A DNA stretch of 64,000 bases from Nocardia amamiensis NBRC 102102 (GCF_001612745.1 NZ_BDBA01000064.1:1-64000); one strand, 5' to 3'; counted from the first letter of the stretch, positions 9,331-34,490 are shown. Notes: generated by a model from the sequence alone, not told the origin. Numbers and translations: made by a program.

Positions 9331-10151
9331 GACCGCCTCACACTCGCCCAGATCGCCAACGGAACGAACGCCGCCGCCAGCCCGAGCACCCAGACCAGCG
9401 GCACCCACAACACCTGCCAGCTCACGCCGTCCGCCGCCATATCGCGCAGGGCGAAGGAGAACTGGGAGATCGGCTGGTTGCGCACGAAGGGACGGATCCA
9501 CTCCGGGAAGCTGCGTTCGGGCACGAACCCGCAGGAGAGCATGCCGAAGATCAGCGTCGGCAGGGTGAGCGCCTGGCTCAGCGACTCCGGGCTCTTGGTC
9601 AGGCTGCCGAGCGCGTCGGCACCGATCGCCAGGACCGTGCCGATGGCGAGGGAGAAGACACAGAACAGCACCGCCTGGCCGAAACCGGCGACGAAGCGGA
9701 ATCCGATGATGTGCCCGAAGAGCACCGCCGCGGCGAGCGAGGTGACCGACCGGACCAGCCCGGCGCTGATGCGCGCGGAGAACGGCACCAGCGTGCCGAT
9801 CGGCATGGTCTGCAATCGGGTGCTCAGTCCGGTCATCGCCTCGAACGCGGCCACCTGGGCATTCGACATCATCGTGAAGGCCATGGTCTGCAGCACGATG
9901 ATCGGCATGACGAACTGCGCGTAGTCGATGCCCTGGAACTTCATCACGTAGCGCAGCGGCAGGTAGAAGCCGACGGTGAAGACCAGCGGCGTGACCACCG
10001 CGGCGATCAGCTCGCCTTTGGTGGCCATGGTGCGGACGATGCGGCCGGTCAGCGCGCGCCACTGCGCGAAGGCCGACGGCCGCGCCACGGGTAGGCCGGC
10101 GAACAGCGTCGCCGCGGCCGGTGCGCTTTCCGGGGCGGTCGCAGCGGTCAC
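9327..10151 (-). CDS. ABC-2 type permease, DrrB-like
   Basis: 274 aa, beginning at a GTG that overlaps the ATPase stop codon (GTGA). After a cytosolic N-terminus there are about six membrane segments, including ELIAAVVTPLVFTVGFYLPL near residue 50 and VLWVPLVWVLGLAAAFVPLA near the C-terminus. The segment FGMLSCGFVPERSFPEWI corresponds to the conserved Gly-Phe-Val-Pro loop also seen in its sister permease. With the neighbour at 8464 it should form a heterodimeric membrane channel driven by the ATPase at 10148. Confidence 0.88.
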   Translation of the reverse strand: MTAATAPESAPAAATLFAGLPVARPSAFAQWRALTGRIVRTMATKGELIAAVVTPLVFTVGFYLPLRYVMKFQGIDYAQFVMPIIVLQTMAFTMMSNAQVAAFEAMTGLSTRLQTMPIGTLVPFSARISAGLVRSVTSLAAAVLFGHIIGFRFVAGFGQAVLFCVFSLAIGTVLAIGADALGSLTKSPESLSQALTLPTLIFGMLSCGFVPERSFPEWIRPFVRNQPISQFSFALRDMAADGVSWQVLWVPLVWVLGLAAAFVPLAIWASVRRS

Positions 10152-11131
10152 GCGTGACCGCCCGAGTGGCCGGTGATGGACAGGAACACGTCATCGAGCG
10201 AGGGGCGGCGCAACGCGATGTCGGCCAGCTCCACGCCCGCGCTGTCGAGCCTGCGCAGCGCCTCGGTCAGCGTCGCCGCGCCCTCGGGCGCCGGGATGGA
10301 CAGCCGATCGCCGCCGTTCAGGTCGGCCATGACCGCGGGCGGCACCAGGTCGCCGAGCGCGTACGCGGCGGTGCGCAGCTTGGTCGGGTCGAGCGGGACC
10401 ACTTCGCAGTAGCTGCCGCCGGTCTTCTCCTTGAGCTCGTCGGCGGTGCCCTCGGCGATCACCGTGCCCTTGTCGATCACGATGATGTTGTCGCTGAGCA
10501 CGTCGGCTTCCTCGAGGTACTGCGTGGTCAGCAGCACGGTGATGCCCTGCTCCTTCAGCGCGGTCACCAGATCCCAGACACCCTGGCGGCTGCGCGGGTC
10601 GAGGCCGGTGGTCGGCTCGTCGAGGAACACCACCTCGGGACGAACGACCAGGCCGCAGGCGATGTCGACGCGGCGGCGCATGCCACCCGAGTACTGGCGC
10701 ACCGCACGGCGGCCCGCGCTCACCAGATCGAATTCCTCGAGCAAGGTGTCGGCGCGCTTGCGGGCCGCGGACTTGCCCAGGCCCATCAGCCTGCCGAACA
10801 GCTCCAGGTTCTCCCGCCCGGAGAGGTTCTCGTCCAGCGCGGCGTACTGCCCGGTCATCATGATCGATCGGCGCACGCCCGCCGGGTCCTTCAGCACGTC
10901 GTGCCCGGCGACCTCGGCGGTGCCGGAGTCGGGGCGCAACAGGGTGGCGAGAACCTTCACCGTGGTGGTCTTGCCCGCGCCGTTGGGGCCGAGGATGCCG
11001 AGGACGGAGGCGCGCTCGGCGACGAAGCTGATGCCCTGCAGTGCATGCACGTCGCCGAATGACTTGCGGACGTCCGCTACCCGGACCGCTGGCTCACCCG
11101 CATGCGAATCTGCTTGGTTGGAACTCGGCAT
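10148..11131 (-). CDS. ABC transporter ATP-binding protein, DrrA family
   Basis: 327 aa from the ATG at 11131 (MPSSNQADSHAGEPAVRVAD), chosen because GGAGAG lies 5 bp upstream. Walker A GPNGAGKTTT, signature QYSGGMRRRVDIA, Walker B VVFLDEPTTGLDP and a DrrA-style TTQYLEEAD switch (Gln where many ABC proteins have His) are all present. The C-terminal extension LRRPSLDDVFLSITGH is the usual DrrA tail. It heads an ATPase-permease-permease operon with 4-bp overlaps. Members export anthracyclines or complex lipids; no biosynthetic partner is adjacent, so the substrate is open. The NRPS cluster starts 6.6 kb away and any link is speculative. Confidence 0.92.
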   Translation of the reverse strand: MPSSNQADSHAGEPAVRVADVRKSFGDVHALQGISFVAERASVLGILGPNGAGKTTTVKVLATLLRPDSGTAEVAGHDVLKDPAGVRRSIMMTGQYAALDENLSGRENLELFGRLMGLGKSAARKRADTLLEEFDLVSAGRRAVRQYSGGMRRRVDIACGLVVRPEVVFLDEPTTGLDPRSRQGVWDLVTALKEQGITVLLTTQYLEEADVLSDNIIVIDKGTVIAEGTADELKEKTGGSYCEVVPLDPTKLRTAAYALGDLVPPAVMADLNGGDRLSIPAPEGAATLTEALRRLDSAGVELADIALRRPSLDDVFLSITGHSGGHA

Positions 11132-11627
11132 CAACTCTCCACTATCGGCCGGTGCGGCGACGAGGTCGCCCGAGCGCATGCTGCGCTCGGATTGGTCATA
11201 CGTCGCGCTCGGCGTGATGTTACCGGCCCGCTCGCCGCGGCTTTCGCGTCGCGCGGATACCTACAGGGCGCAGCCGGACGAATTCCATCCGCAGCCCGCC
11301 CCGGGCGGAGCAAAGGCAGAGGCAGTTGCCGAAACGACGCTGCCGGACGAAGTCCGTCCTCAGTCTGCGCGGAGCCGGGTGGAGGCGAGGCGGCCACCCT
11401 TTCGGCGCCGATCAATTGTGTCCTTACTCACATTTCCTGCCCTCGGTTCGTCGCGCAAGGGATCGACGCTGGTGAGGGCGATCCGGGGCGTCCGAGTGGT
11501 GGCGACCGAGCCTTGTCGGCCCGCCGCGCCTGCCCATACTCTGCTTTGGGGGGACCACACTCACTCGTCCGCGGCTGTGCCCCGCTGAGCGGTCCGCACG
11601 CTGGTTTCGACACTGCGAGAGGTGATC
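11132..11627. other. Divergent intergenic region between the ABC exporter and ALDH genes
   Basis: 496 bp with no supportable gene; the open frames here lack starts with ribosome binding sites and have no recognisable motifs. It must hold the promoters of both divergent units. The only clear structure is the 9-bp inverted repeat at 11170-11190. I see no convincing -35/-10 pair that I would assert. Confidence 0.55.
11170..11190. promoter_or_regulatory. Inverted repeat in the leader of the ABC exporter operon
   Basis: CCGAGCGCA-TGC-TGCGCTCGG is a perfect 9-bp inverted repeat with a 3-bp centre, 38 bp upstream of the ATPase start. It could be an operator or an mRNA leader hairpin. There is no regulator gene next to the operon to assign it to, so function is inference. 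Confidence 0.4.
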
Positions 11628-13151
11628 ATGGCCGAGTCCGCGCAGCCATGGGTGGCGGCGCGTCCGGGAGGAACGGGCCGAACGAACGTGCTCACGTCCT
11701 ACGATCCGCGCACCGGCGAGGTCGTCGGCAACTACGCGGTGATGGGCACCGGCGAACTGAACCGCGCCGTGCGCAACGCCCGCGCGACCGAAAAGTGGTG
11801 GGCCGACCTGGGTTTCAACACTCGCAGGCGCTGGCTGCTGGATTGGAAACGCGATATCGCCCGGCGCTCCGGCGAATTGGTCGCCTTGCTGTGCGAAGAG
11901 ACCGGGAAGCCGGAGGTGGACGCCGCGATCGAGGTGATGCTCGCGGTGGAGAACCTGGATTGGGCCGCCCGCAACGCCGCCCGTGCGCTGGACCGGCGGC
12001 GCATCGGTTCCAGCTGGCTCAGCCGTAACCAGCGGGCGTCGGTCGGCTACCTGCCGCTGGGCGTGGTCGGGGTGCTCGGGCCGTGGAACAACCCGGTGTT
12101 CACCCCGATGGGTTCGATCGCCTATGCGATGGCGGCGGGCAACGCGGTGGTCTTCAAGCCGCACGAGCTCACCACCGGCGTCGGAGTGTGGCTGGCGGAC
12201 AGCTGGGCTCGGCTGGCGCCGAATCAACCAGTGCTGCAGGTGGTTACCGGCGACAGCGCGACCGGCACGGCGCTGTGCCGGGCCAAGGTCGACAAGATCG
12301 CCTACGCCGGTCCGGAGGCAGGCGCCCGCGAGGTGATCGCGGCGTGCGCGCGGACCATGACGCCGGTCGTCGTCGAGCGCAGCGGCAAGGGCAGCATGGT
12401 CGTGCACGTGGACGCGAAGCTCGACGACGCCGCCGAGGCCGCGGTGTTCGGCGCCATGGCCAATGCCGGGCAGAACGCCACCGGTATCCAGCGGGCCTAT
12501 GTCGCCCAGTCGGTCTACGATCGCTTTCTGGAACTGGTCGTGGACCAGGCCCGCAGGCTGCGGCCTGGCGCGGACCGGAAGGCGTCCTACGGTCCGATGA
12601 TCATGGAGTCACAGGTCGACGTGGTGCGCAGGCAGGTGCGCGACGCGGTGGCCCGCGGCGGGCGCGCCGTGGTCGGCGGGCTGGACTCGATCCGCGAGCC
12701 CTACATCGAGCCGATCGTGCTGGCCGAGGTGCCGGAGGAGAGCAGCGCCATCACCGGCGAGGGCATCGGCCCGGTGCTCATCGTGAACAAGGTGGCGAGC
12801 ATGGAGGACGCCGCCGAACGGATCAACGCGGTCGGCACCGACGTCGCGGTGTCGGTGTTCACCAGGGACGTGCACGAGATCGAGGCATTCGCCGAGCGGC
12901 TGCGGGTCGGCGTGGTGACGATCAACTCCTCCACCGCCTACGCCGGCATCCCCGCGTTGCCCTTCGGCGGTGTCGGCGAGTACGGGCAAGGCCACAGCCA
13001 CGGCGACCAGGGCCTGCGCGAGTTCAGCAGGACGCTGGCCATCGCGCGGAAGCGGTACCAGGCGCCGGTGAACCTGTCCACGTTCGACCGGCACCCGCGC
13101 CACCTGCGGCTGGCCAGAACGATCTTCCGGATCCGGCACGCACGCACCTGA
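11628..13151 (+). CDS. Aldehyde dehydrogenase family protein lacking the catalytic cysteine
   Basis: 507 aa from the ATG at 11628 (MAESAQPWVAARPGG), preceded by AGAGG. Full-length ALDH fold: the cofactor-binding stretch VVGVLGPWNNPVF, the general-base Glu in VVERSGKGS (Glu250), and PFGGVGEYGQGHSHGDQGLREF near the end. The segment where active enzymes read GQxC reads AGQNATGIQRAYV, placing Ala284 at the nucleophile position. The Glu-to-nucleophile spacing is 34 residues, as in typical ALDHs, so the alignment is firm. The codon (GCC at 12477-12479) is not a simple frameshift artefact. The product is probably unable to form the thiohemiacetal and may be a structural or ligand-binding pseudoenzyme. 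Convergent with the TetR gene. Confidence 0.85.
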   Translation: MAESAQPWVAARPGGTGRTNVLTSYDPRTGEVVGNYAVMGTGELNRAVRNARATEKWWADLGFNTRRRWLLDWKRDIARRSGELVALLCEETGKPEVDAAIEVMLAVENLDWAARNAARALDRRRIGSSWLSRNQRASVGYLPLGVVGVLGPWNNPVFTPMGSIAYAMAAGNAVVFKPHELTTGVGVWLADSWARLAPNQPVLQVVTGDSATGTALCRAKVDKIAYAGPEAGAREVIAACARTMTPVVVERSGKGSMVVHVDAKLDDAAEAAVFGAMANAGQNATGIQRAYVAQSVYDRFLELVVDQARRLRPGADRKASYGPMIMESQVDVVRRQVRDAVARGGRAVVGGLDSIREPYIEPIVLAEVPEESSAITGEGIGPVLIVNKVASMEDAAERINAVGTDVAVSVFTRDVHEIEAFAERLRVGVVTINSSTAYAGIPALPFGGVGEYGQGHSHGDQGLREFSRTLAIARKRYQAPVNLSTFDRHPRHLRLARTIFRIRHART

Positions 13152-13164
13152 GCCGCTGGCTCAG
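13148..13164. terminator. Short hairpin spanning the stop codons of two convergent genes
   Basis: CTGAGCC-GCT-GGCTCAG is a perfect 7-bp stem with a 3-nt loop. The TGA of the ALDH gene lies at one arm and the reverse-strand TGA of the TetR gene at the other. There is no U-tract, so it is at best a weak bidirectional terminator. Confidence 0.35.
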
Positions 13165-14399
13165 CCGAGCAGCACCGCGTCCATCAGCGCCGTCACGCGC
13201 GCGAGTTGGGCTGGGCGGGAATCGAATCGGATCAGCCTGCCGACATCGATCACTTGACCGATGGCGGCGTGCACGCGGAAACGCGCCTCCACCGGATCTC
13301 CGTCGAGCAAGTTGGCCCACTCCAGCACGTTCTGCCGCTGGATGGCGCGCAGCTTGTGCTGTTCGGACTGCGGCAGGTTGCTGAATTCGGCGTAGTAGAC
13401 CGGCATGATCTCCGGCATGGCGAAGCTGAGCTTGGCGTAGCGGTCGGCCAGCCGCCGAGCCGCGTCCTCCCGGCTGGTCGCCTCGGCCAGCGCCTCGGTG
13501 ATCGCGATGGCCAGCCGGTCGCCGGTGCGGTAGAAAGCCGCGGCGAGTAGGTCGGACTTGCTCGCGAAGTACCGGTACACGCTGGAGGCGTTGATTCCGA
13601 CGGCGGCGCCGATCTCCTCGATGCTCGCCTCGTGATAGCCCTGGCGGCCGAAGATCCGGATCGCCTCGGTGAGCAGCTGTTCGCGCTTCGAGGTCACCGG
13701 GATGCCGCGGACAGGCAAACCAGGATCGGGCTCCACGGGCGCGGCGGGCAGTTCGGTCCGCAGGACGGCCCAGGCCAGCTCGTGCAGCAGGGGAAGCAGT
13801 CTGGCACTCGACAGTGCGGTGCGGTGCGCCGCGATACTCGCGATCGCGCTGAGCACGCCCGCGGCCAGCATCGCCACGTCCGCGGGCGGCGCGGCGGGCC
13901 GCAGCAGCGCGATCGGCGCGGCGAGCGTGCTGTTCAGGTCGTCGTAGATCCGCTTGATCCGGACGCGGTCGTCGCGTTCGAGATAGCGCCGTTCCCAGCG
14001 GTAGAGCCCGGCTTCGCGGCGGATCTCGATGGTGTGCTCGCTGATCGCGCGGATCAGCGCGTCCAAGCGCTGCGCGGGGTCGCGCCGTGTGTCGTCGGCC
14101 GTCTGGGCGACAGTCAGCAGATGCCGGGCGCCCTCCTCGGCGGCCGCGACCAACAGCGCGTACTTGTTCGTGAAATGCCGATACAGCGCGGGACCGGAGA
14201 TCCCGACCTCCGCGGCGATCTCGTCCACACCCACCGGGTAGTACCCGCGTTCGCTGAACGCTCGCGCGGCCGCCCGGATGATCTGGACCTTGCGGTCCTT
14301 GGGGCGGCGGCGGACCTGGGGTGCGCCCTGCGCACCGGCCCTGCTTCCCGGGTCGGGCCGCGCGGGAGCGAGACCGATCTCGCTGCGATCCGCGACCAT
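13161..14399 (-). CDS. Tandem TetR/AcrR-type transcriptional regulator
   Basis: 412 aa containing two complete TetR units. The first HTH lies at about residues 37-83 (QIIRAAARAFSERGYYPVGV, then the recognition region GISGPALYRHFTNKYALL). The second lies at about residues 239-285 (EQLLTEAIRIFGRQGYHEAS, then GINASSVYRYFASKSDLL). Each is followed by its own helical ligand-binding half. Double-TetR proteins of about 400 aa occur in mycolic-acid actinomycetes, usually beside acyl-CoA genes. It is divergent from the crotonase gene, and the spacer holds two identical GTTAAC-centred repeats that are the obvious candidate operator. Likely a ligand-responsive repressor of itself and its neighbour (inference). 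Confidence 0.9.
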   Translation of the reverse strand: MVADRSEIGLAPARPDPGSRAGAQGAPQVRRRPKDRKVQIIRAAARAFSERGYYPVGVDEIAAEVGISGPALYRHFTNKYALLVAAAEEGARHLLTVAQTADDTRRDPAQRLDALIRAISEHTIEIRREAGLYRWERRYLERDDRVRIKRIYDDLNSTLAAPIALLRPAAPPADVAMLAAGVLSAIASIAAHRTALSSARLLPLLHELAWAVLRTELPAAPVEPDPGLPVRGIPVTSKREQLLTEAIRIFGRQGYHEASIEEIGAAVGINASSVYRYFASKSDLLAAAFYRTGDRLAIAITEALAEATSREDAARRLADRYAKLSFAMPEIMPVYYAEFSNLPQSEQHKLRAIQRQNVLEWANLLDGDPVEARFRVHAAIGQVIDVGRLIRFDSRPAQLARVTALMDAVLLG

Positions 14400-14453
14400 G
14401 CACCTCTCCGTTTCTCCGGCGGCGCTGGTTGACAGCGCCCGACAATCGACCCT

Positions 14454-14483
14454 AAGTTAACCACAATTCGCAAAGTTAACCAC
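14454..14483. promoter_or_regulatory. Paired AAGTTAACCAC repeats, candidate operator
   Basis: Two identical 11-bp direct repeats, at 14454-14464 and 14473-14483, are offset by 19 bp. Each contains the palindromic core GTTAAC. They lie in the AT-rich 128-bp spacer between the tandem TetR gene and the crotonase gene. A protein with two DNA-binding heads could contact both. Binding is inferred from position and symmetry only. Confidence 0.55.
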
Positions 14484-14527
14484 TATTCATGGCTGGCGAG
14501 CTGCCGAATTCCAGCGTAGGAGCGAAC

Positions 14528-15349
14528 ATGAGCAACACCGATTCCGTGGATGCCGCCAACATGCCCGCGGCTGGCAGGGGGTTCACGGCGGTCACGGACG
14601 GCAAGGTGCTCCGAGTCACGATCACCAATCCGAAGCGCAAGAACGCCATCGATTACGACACGATGGTCGCGCTCGGGGACGTCTTCCTGGCCGCTGCCGA
14701 GGACCGCTCGGTACGCGTGATCGCCCTGACCGGTGCGGGCGGCGACTTCTGCACCGGGGCCGATCTGTCGGCGAGCGCGGACGAGGCGCGCCGCGGCATC
14801 ACCTCGGACATGGTGATGGATGCGGCGAACCGGCTGGTGCGCGCGATCGTCGACGCGCCGGTGCCGGTGATCGCACGTATCCGGGGCGCCGCGGCGGGCG
14901 TCGGCGTCGGCATCGCGCTGGCCGCCGACCTGGTCTACGCCAGCGAGGATTCCTACCTGCTGTTGGCTTTCATCAACATCGGCTTGATGCCCGACGGCGG
15001 TGCGGCCGCGCTGGTCGCCGCGGCGGCAGGCCGTCCCCTTGCCGCGCGGATGGCGCTGCTCGGCGAGCGCCTGCCCGCCCCTGCCGCCAGGACCGCCGGA
15101 TTGTTCACGGCGGTCGTTGCGGACAACGAACTCGACGACGCGGTCGCAGCGGCCGTCGCGAAGATCGCCGCGGGGCCGCGCCGAGCGCTGGAATTGACCA
15201 AGCAAGCGCTGAACCAGGCCACGCTGACCTCGCTGGACGCGGCGCTGGCCGCCGAAAAGGCCGGGCAGACCGAGTTGTTGCAGTCCCCGGATTTCGCCGA
15301 GGGCGCCACGGCGATGCTCACCAAGCGCAAACCCGTCTTCGCCGACTGA
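14528..15349 (+). CDS. Enoyl-CoA hydratase/isomerase (crotonase) family, PaaG-like
   Basis: 273 aa from the ATG at 14528 (MSNTDSVDAANMPAAGRGFT), preceded by GTAGGAG at good spacing; an upstream in-frame ATG at 14489 has none. Oxyanion-hole segments are GAGGDFCTGADLSA and RGAAAGVGVGIALAADL. The two catalytic glutamates of classical hydratases are replaced (Gly in GVGVGIAL and Phe in AFINIGL), while MPDGG keeps the Asp typical of PaaG/isomerase-like members. It is therefore more likely an isomerase or a specialised hydratase than a housekeeping beta-oxidation hydratase. Divergent from the tandem TetR regulator, which probably controls it. Confidence 0.85.
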   Translation: MSNTDSVDAANMPAAGRGFTAVTDGKVLRVTITNPKRKNAIDYDTMVALGDVFLAAAEDRSVRVIALTGAGGDFCTGADLSASADEARRGITSDMVMDAANRLVRAIVDAPVPVIARIRGAAAGVGVGIALAADLVYASEDSYLLLAFINIGLMPDGGAAALVAAAAGRPLAARMALLGERLPAPAARTAGLFTAVVADNELDDAVAAAVAKIAAGPRRALELTKQALNQATLTSLDAALAAEKAGQTELLQSPDFAEGATAMLTKRKPVFAD

Positions 15350-15397
15350 TCGGCCCGCCGCGCGGAACCCGGCGACAGGCGACTATGTTCATCGGCT

Positions 15398-16423
15398 ATG
15401 ACTTACCTGGTTACCGGGGCAACTGGGTTCATCGGTCGGTTCCTCATCCCCGAGCTCCTGAAACGCGAGGGTGACATCCATGTACTGGTCCGGCCGGGTG
15501 ACGCCGCGGCCGACCGGTTCGCCTGCTGTGCGCAGGAATGGGCGGGCGGCGACCGCGTCCGCTTGGTGTGCGGCGATCTCGGCGCACCCGGACTCGGCAT
15601 CGACCCGGCCTGGCTGGCGCGCCATCGCGGCGGCATCCAGCACGTCTTCCACTTGGCGGCCGGCTACGAGCTGACCGAGCGCGGCGGCGGAACCAGGCAT
15701 CTGGTCGAGGTCGCCGAGGAGCTGAATGCCGATCTGCTGCACCATGTCTCGACCGTGGCGGTGGCCGGGTCCAGCGAGGGCCTGTTCACCGAGGACATGT
15801 TCGACCACGGTCAGTCGCTGGCCACGCCGACGCAGCGGGCCGAATTCGAAGCCGAGCGGATCGTGCGGGACTCCTCCCTGCGCTGGCGCATCTATCGTCC
15901 GTCCATCGTGATCGGCCATTCCAGGACCGGCGAGATCGATAGCATCGGTGGGCCGTATTACTTCTTCCAGCTGCTGCGGATGGGCGCGCAACTGCCCAGG
16001 CTCCTGCCGGTGCTGGTGCCCAAGCTCGGCGAGACCAATATGGTCCCGGTCGATTTCGTCGCGCGTGCCCTGGACCACATCGCGCACCGGCCCGGCTCGG
16101 ACAAGACCACCTACCACCTGGTCGACCCGCGCAGGCAGAGCGCGGTCGAGGCGCTGAACCTGTTCGCCGACGAGGCGGGCGCGCCGCATCTGGTAGAGGT
16201 GATGCCCAAACGCACCCTGGACATGATGTTGCGCATCCCCGGCGCCAACTGGCTGCTCCCCCGCGTCGGCGTCCCGCTGGACGTCCTGGAGCACAGCGAG
16301 TTCACCTGCTGGTTCGACTGCCGCCACGCCAGCGCGGCGCTCGCGGGCAGCGATATCAAGGTTCCGCCCCTGGGCGCCTACGCGCCGCGGATCTGGAAGT
16401 ACTGGATCGAGAACTGGGTCTGA
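15398..16423 (+). CDS. Extended SDR-family NAD(P)-binding protein with altered active site
   Basis: 341 aa starting MTYLVTGATGFIGRFLIPEL. The TGATGFIG Rossmann loop is immediate, and the fold continues with CGDLGAPG, FHLAAGYEL and STVAVAGS, as in acyl-reductase-like extended SDRs. At the catalytic YxxxK site the sequence reads TPTQRAEFEAERIVRD, so the Tyr and Lys positions are Thr145 and Glu149. The flanking EAERIVR and WRIYRPSIVIGHS match the family well, so the alignment is good. Either a pseudoenzyme or a different chemistry. It lies 48 bp after the crotonase and may share its transcript. Confidence 0.8.
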   Translation: MTYLVTGATGFIGRFLIPELLKREGDIHVLVRPGDAAADRFACCAQEWAGGDRVRLVCGDLGAPGLGIDPAWLARHRGGIQHVFHLAAGYELTERGGGTRHLVEVAEELNADLLHHVSTVAVAGSSEGLFTEDMFDHGQSLATPTQRAEFEAERIVRDSSLRWRIYRPSIVIGHSRTGEIDSIGGPYYFFQLLRMGAQLPRLLPVLVPKLGETNMVPVDFVARALDHIAHRPGSDKTTYHLVDPRRQSAVEALNLFADEAGAPHLVEVMPKRTLDMMLRIPGANWLLPRVGVPLDVLEHSEFTCWFDCRHASAALAGSDIKVPPLGAYAPRIWKYWIENWV

Positions 16424-16434
16424 TCCCCGAAAAG

Positions 16435-16475
16435 CCGACCGCCTGGTCGCCCAAGGTGGGCGACCAGGCGGTCGG
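16435..16475. terminator. Perfect 18-bp hairpin between convergent genes
   Basis: CCGACCGCCTGGTCGCCC, a 5-nt loop (AAGGT), then the exact complement. This is one of the strongest hairpins in the window. It lies 12 bp after the SDR stop and 37 bp beyond the mycolyltransferase stop, so it can end transcription from both sides. There is no long U-tract, which is usual in GC-rich actinobacteria. Confidence 0.8.
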
Positions 16476-16511
16476 AAGGCTGCGCCGGGTGATCCGGACC
16501 GGGTCAGCGGC

Positions 16512-17579
16512 TCAGATGCCGAGGCCGCTCGCGAGCACCGGCCACGAGCGCTGGAACTCGTCGCGCCAGTAACCCCACGAGTGGGTGCCGGAGTTGCGGA
16601 AGTTGTACGTGGCCGGGATACCCAGCTGGTCCAACTTGGTCTTCAGATTGTTCGTGCAGTAGTTGGTGCCCGCCTCGATCACGCCGCCGATGATGATCTG
16701 GTTGGCCAGACCGTAGGGGCCGGGGAGGGCGTACTGGCCGTTCAGCGTGTCGTGCTCGCCGGGCAGGCCGTTGCCGGTGGAGATGTAGAGCCCGAGCCCG
16801 CGCAGTCCCTCGGCGTGCACGTACGGGTCGTTGGCCACCCACTCCGGTCCGCCCTCGGGACCCCACATGTTCTCGGTGTTGCCGCCGCCCCAGGTCTCCA
16901 CGGTCAGCTTCACGAACCGCGCGCCCACCGGGTCACTGGTCTGCGCGCAGCCGCTGTAGGCCGCGGCGGCCTTGTACAGGCCCGGCTTGTGGATCGGCAG
17001 CGCGAGCACCGTGGTGCCCGAGGTGGACAGGCCCGCGATGGCGTTCACGCCGTTGGTGCCGAGCGCGCCATCGATCAGCGGCGGAAGCTCCTCGGTGAAG
17101 AAGGTCTTCCACTTGTTGCGGCCAAGCACCGGATCGTCCTTGATCCAGTCGGTGTAGTAGCTCCACTTGCCGCCGATCGGCTGGATCACGTTGACGTTCT
17201 TGTCCGACAGGAACTCCAGCGCGTCGGTCCTCGCCTGCCACGAGGCGTCGTCCTCGCCGCCGCCCGCGCCGTTGAGCAGGTACAGCGTCGGGCGCGGCAC
17301 GGATGCGTCGGCCGGGCGCTGGACGTCGATGATGATCTTCTCGTCCATCGCCGCCGAGTACACGTACAGCCGGATGCTGCGCGAGTCCTTGTACTCGGCC
17401 TTGGTGATACGCGAACCGTCCGGGGCGACCGGGTTGCCCAGCAGGGTTTTCGAATCGATGATCGGATCAGCTGTCGCACTGGACGCGCCGAGACCGGTCA
17501 TCACTCCCGCGAGCACTGCCGTTGCCGCGATCGCTGCCGCGGCACGCAGGCCGCCGCGCCGGGTCTGTCGACGTATCAA
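16512..17579 (-). CDS. Secreted mycolyltransferase, antigen 85 / esterase D family (second copy)
   Basis: 355 aa if started at the TTG at 17579, which follows AAGGTG at proper spacing and gives a clean signal peptide (IRRQTRRGGLRAAAAIAATA and on to SSATAD). The open frame extends to 17651 and a GTG there is possible but less signal-peptide-like. Nucleophile motif IAGLSTSGTTV, AAYSGCAQTSDPVG, ISTGNGLPGEHD and the catalytic-His segment GTHSWGYWRDEF mirror the copy at 6065. The family makes trehalose dimycolate and mycolylated arabinogalactan at the cell surface. It lies 159 bp downstream of NRPS3 on the same strand and could be read through from it, but nothing else ties it to the peptide pathway. 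Confidence 0.88.
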   Translation of the reverse strand: MIRRQTRRGGLRAAAAIAATAVLAGVMTGLGASSATADPIIDSKTLLGNPVAPDGSRITKAEYKDSRSIRLYVYSAAMDEKIIIDVQRPADASVPRPTLYLLNGAGGGEDDASWQARTDALEFLSDKNVNVIQPIGGKWSYYTDWIKDDPVLGRNKWKTFFTEELPPLIDGALGTNGVNAIAGLSTSGTTVLALPIHKPGLYKAAAAYSGCAQTSDPVGARFVKLTVETWGGGNTENMWGPEGGPEWVANDPYVHAEGLRGLGLYISTGNGLPGEHDTLNGQYALPGPYGLANQIIIGGVIEAGTNYCTNNLKTKLDQLGIPATYNFRNSGTHSWGYWRDEFQRSWPVLASGLGI

Positions 17580-17738
17580 TTTCGCACCTTCGCTTCGTCT
17601 CGAGATTCGCTCTGCATGCCCCACGCGCCGGGTGGAGCCCTGGAACACCACGCCCGACCATACGGCCTATGTAGTCGTGACAACAGGGGACATTGTTACC
17701 GCACCGTTGCCCCATCATGCCGAACCGCTTCGATCCGA

Positions 17739-34490
<16,752 letters not shown>

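Noticed and set aside
8104..9924. 606-codon plus-strand open frame opposite the ABC permeases
   Set aside because: Arg/His-rich low-complexity translation with no motif, antisense to two clear permease genes.
8464..10194. Single 576-aa fused permease
   Set aside because: The frame is open but its upstream half is out of frame with the true first permease; two separate genes with a 4-bp overlap fit the DrrB/DrrC pattern.
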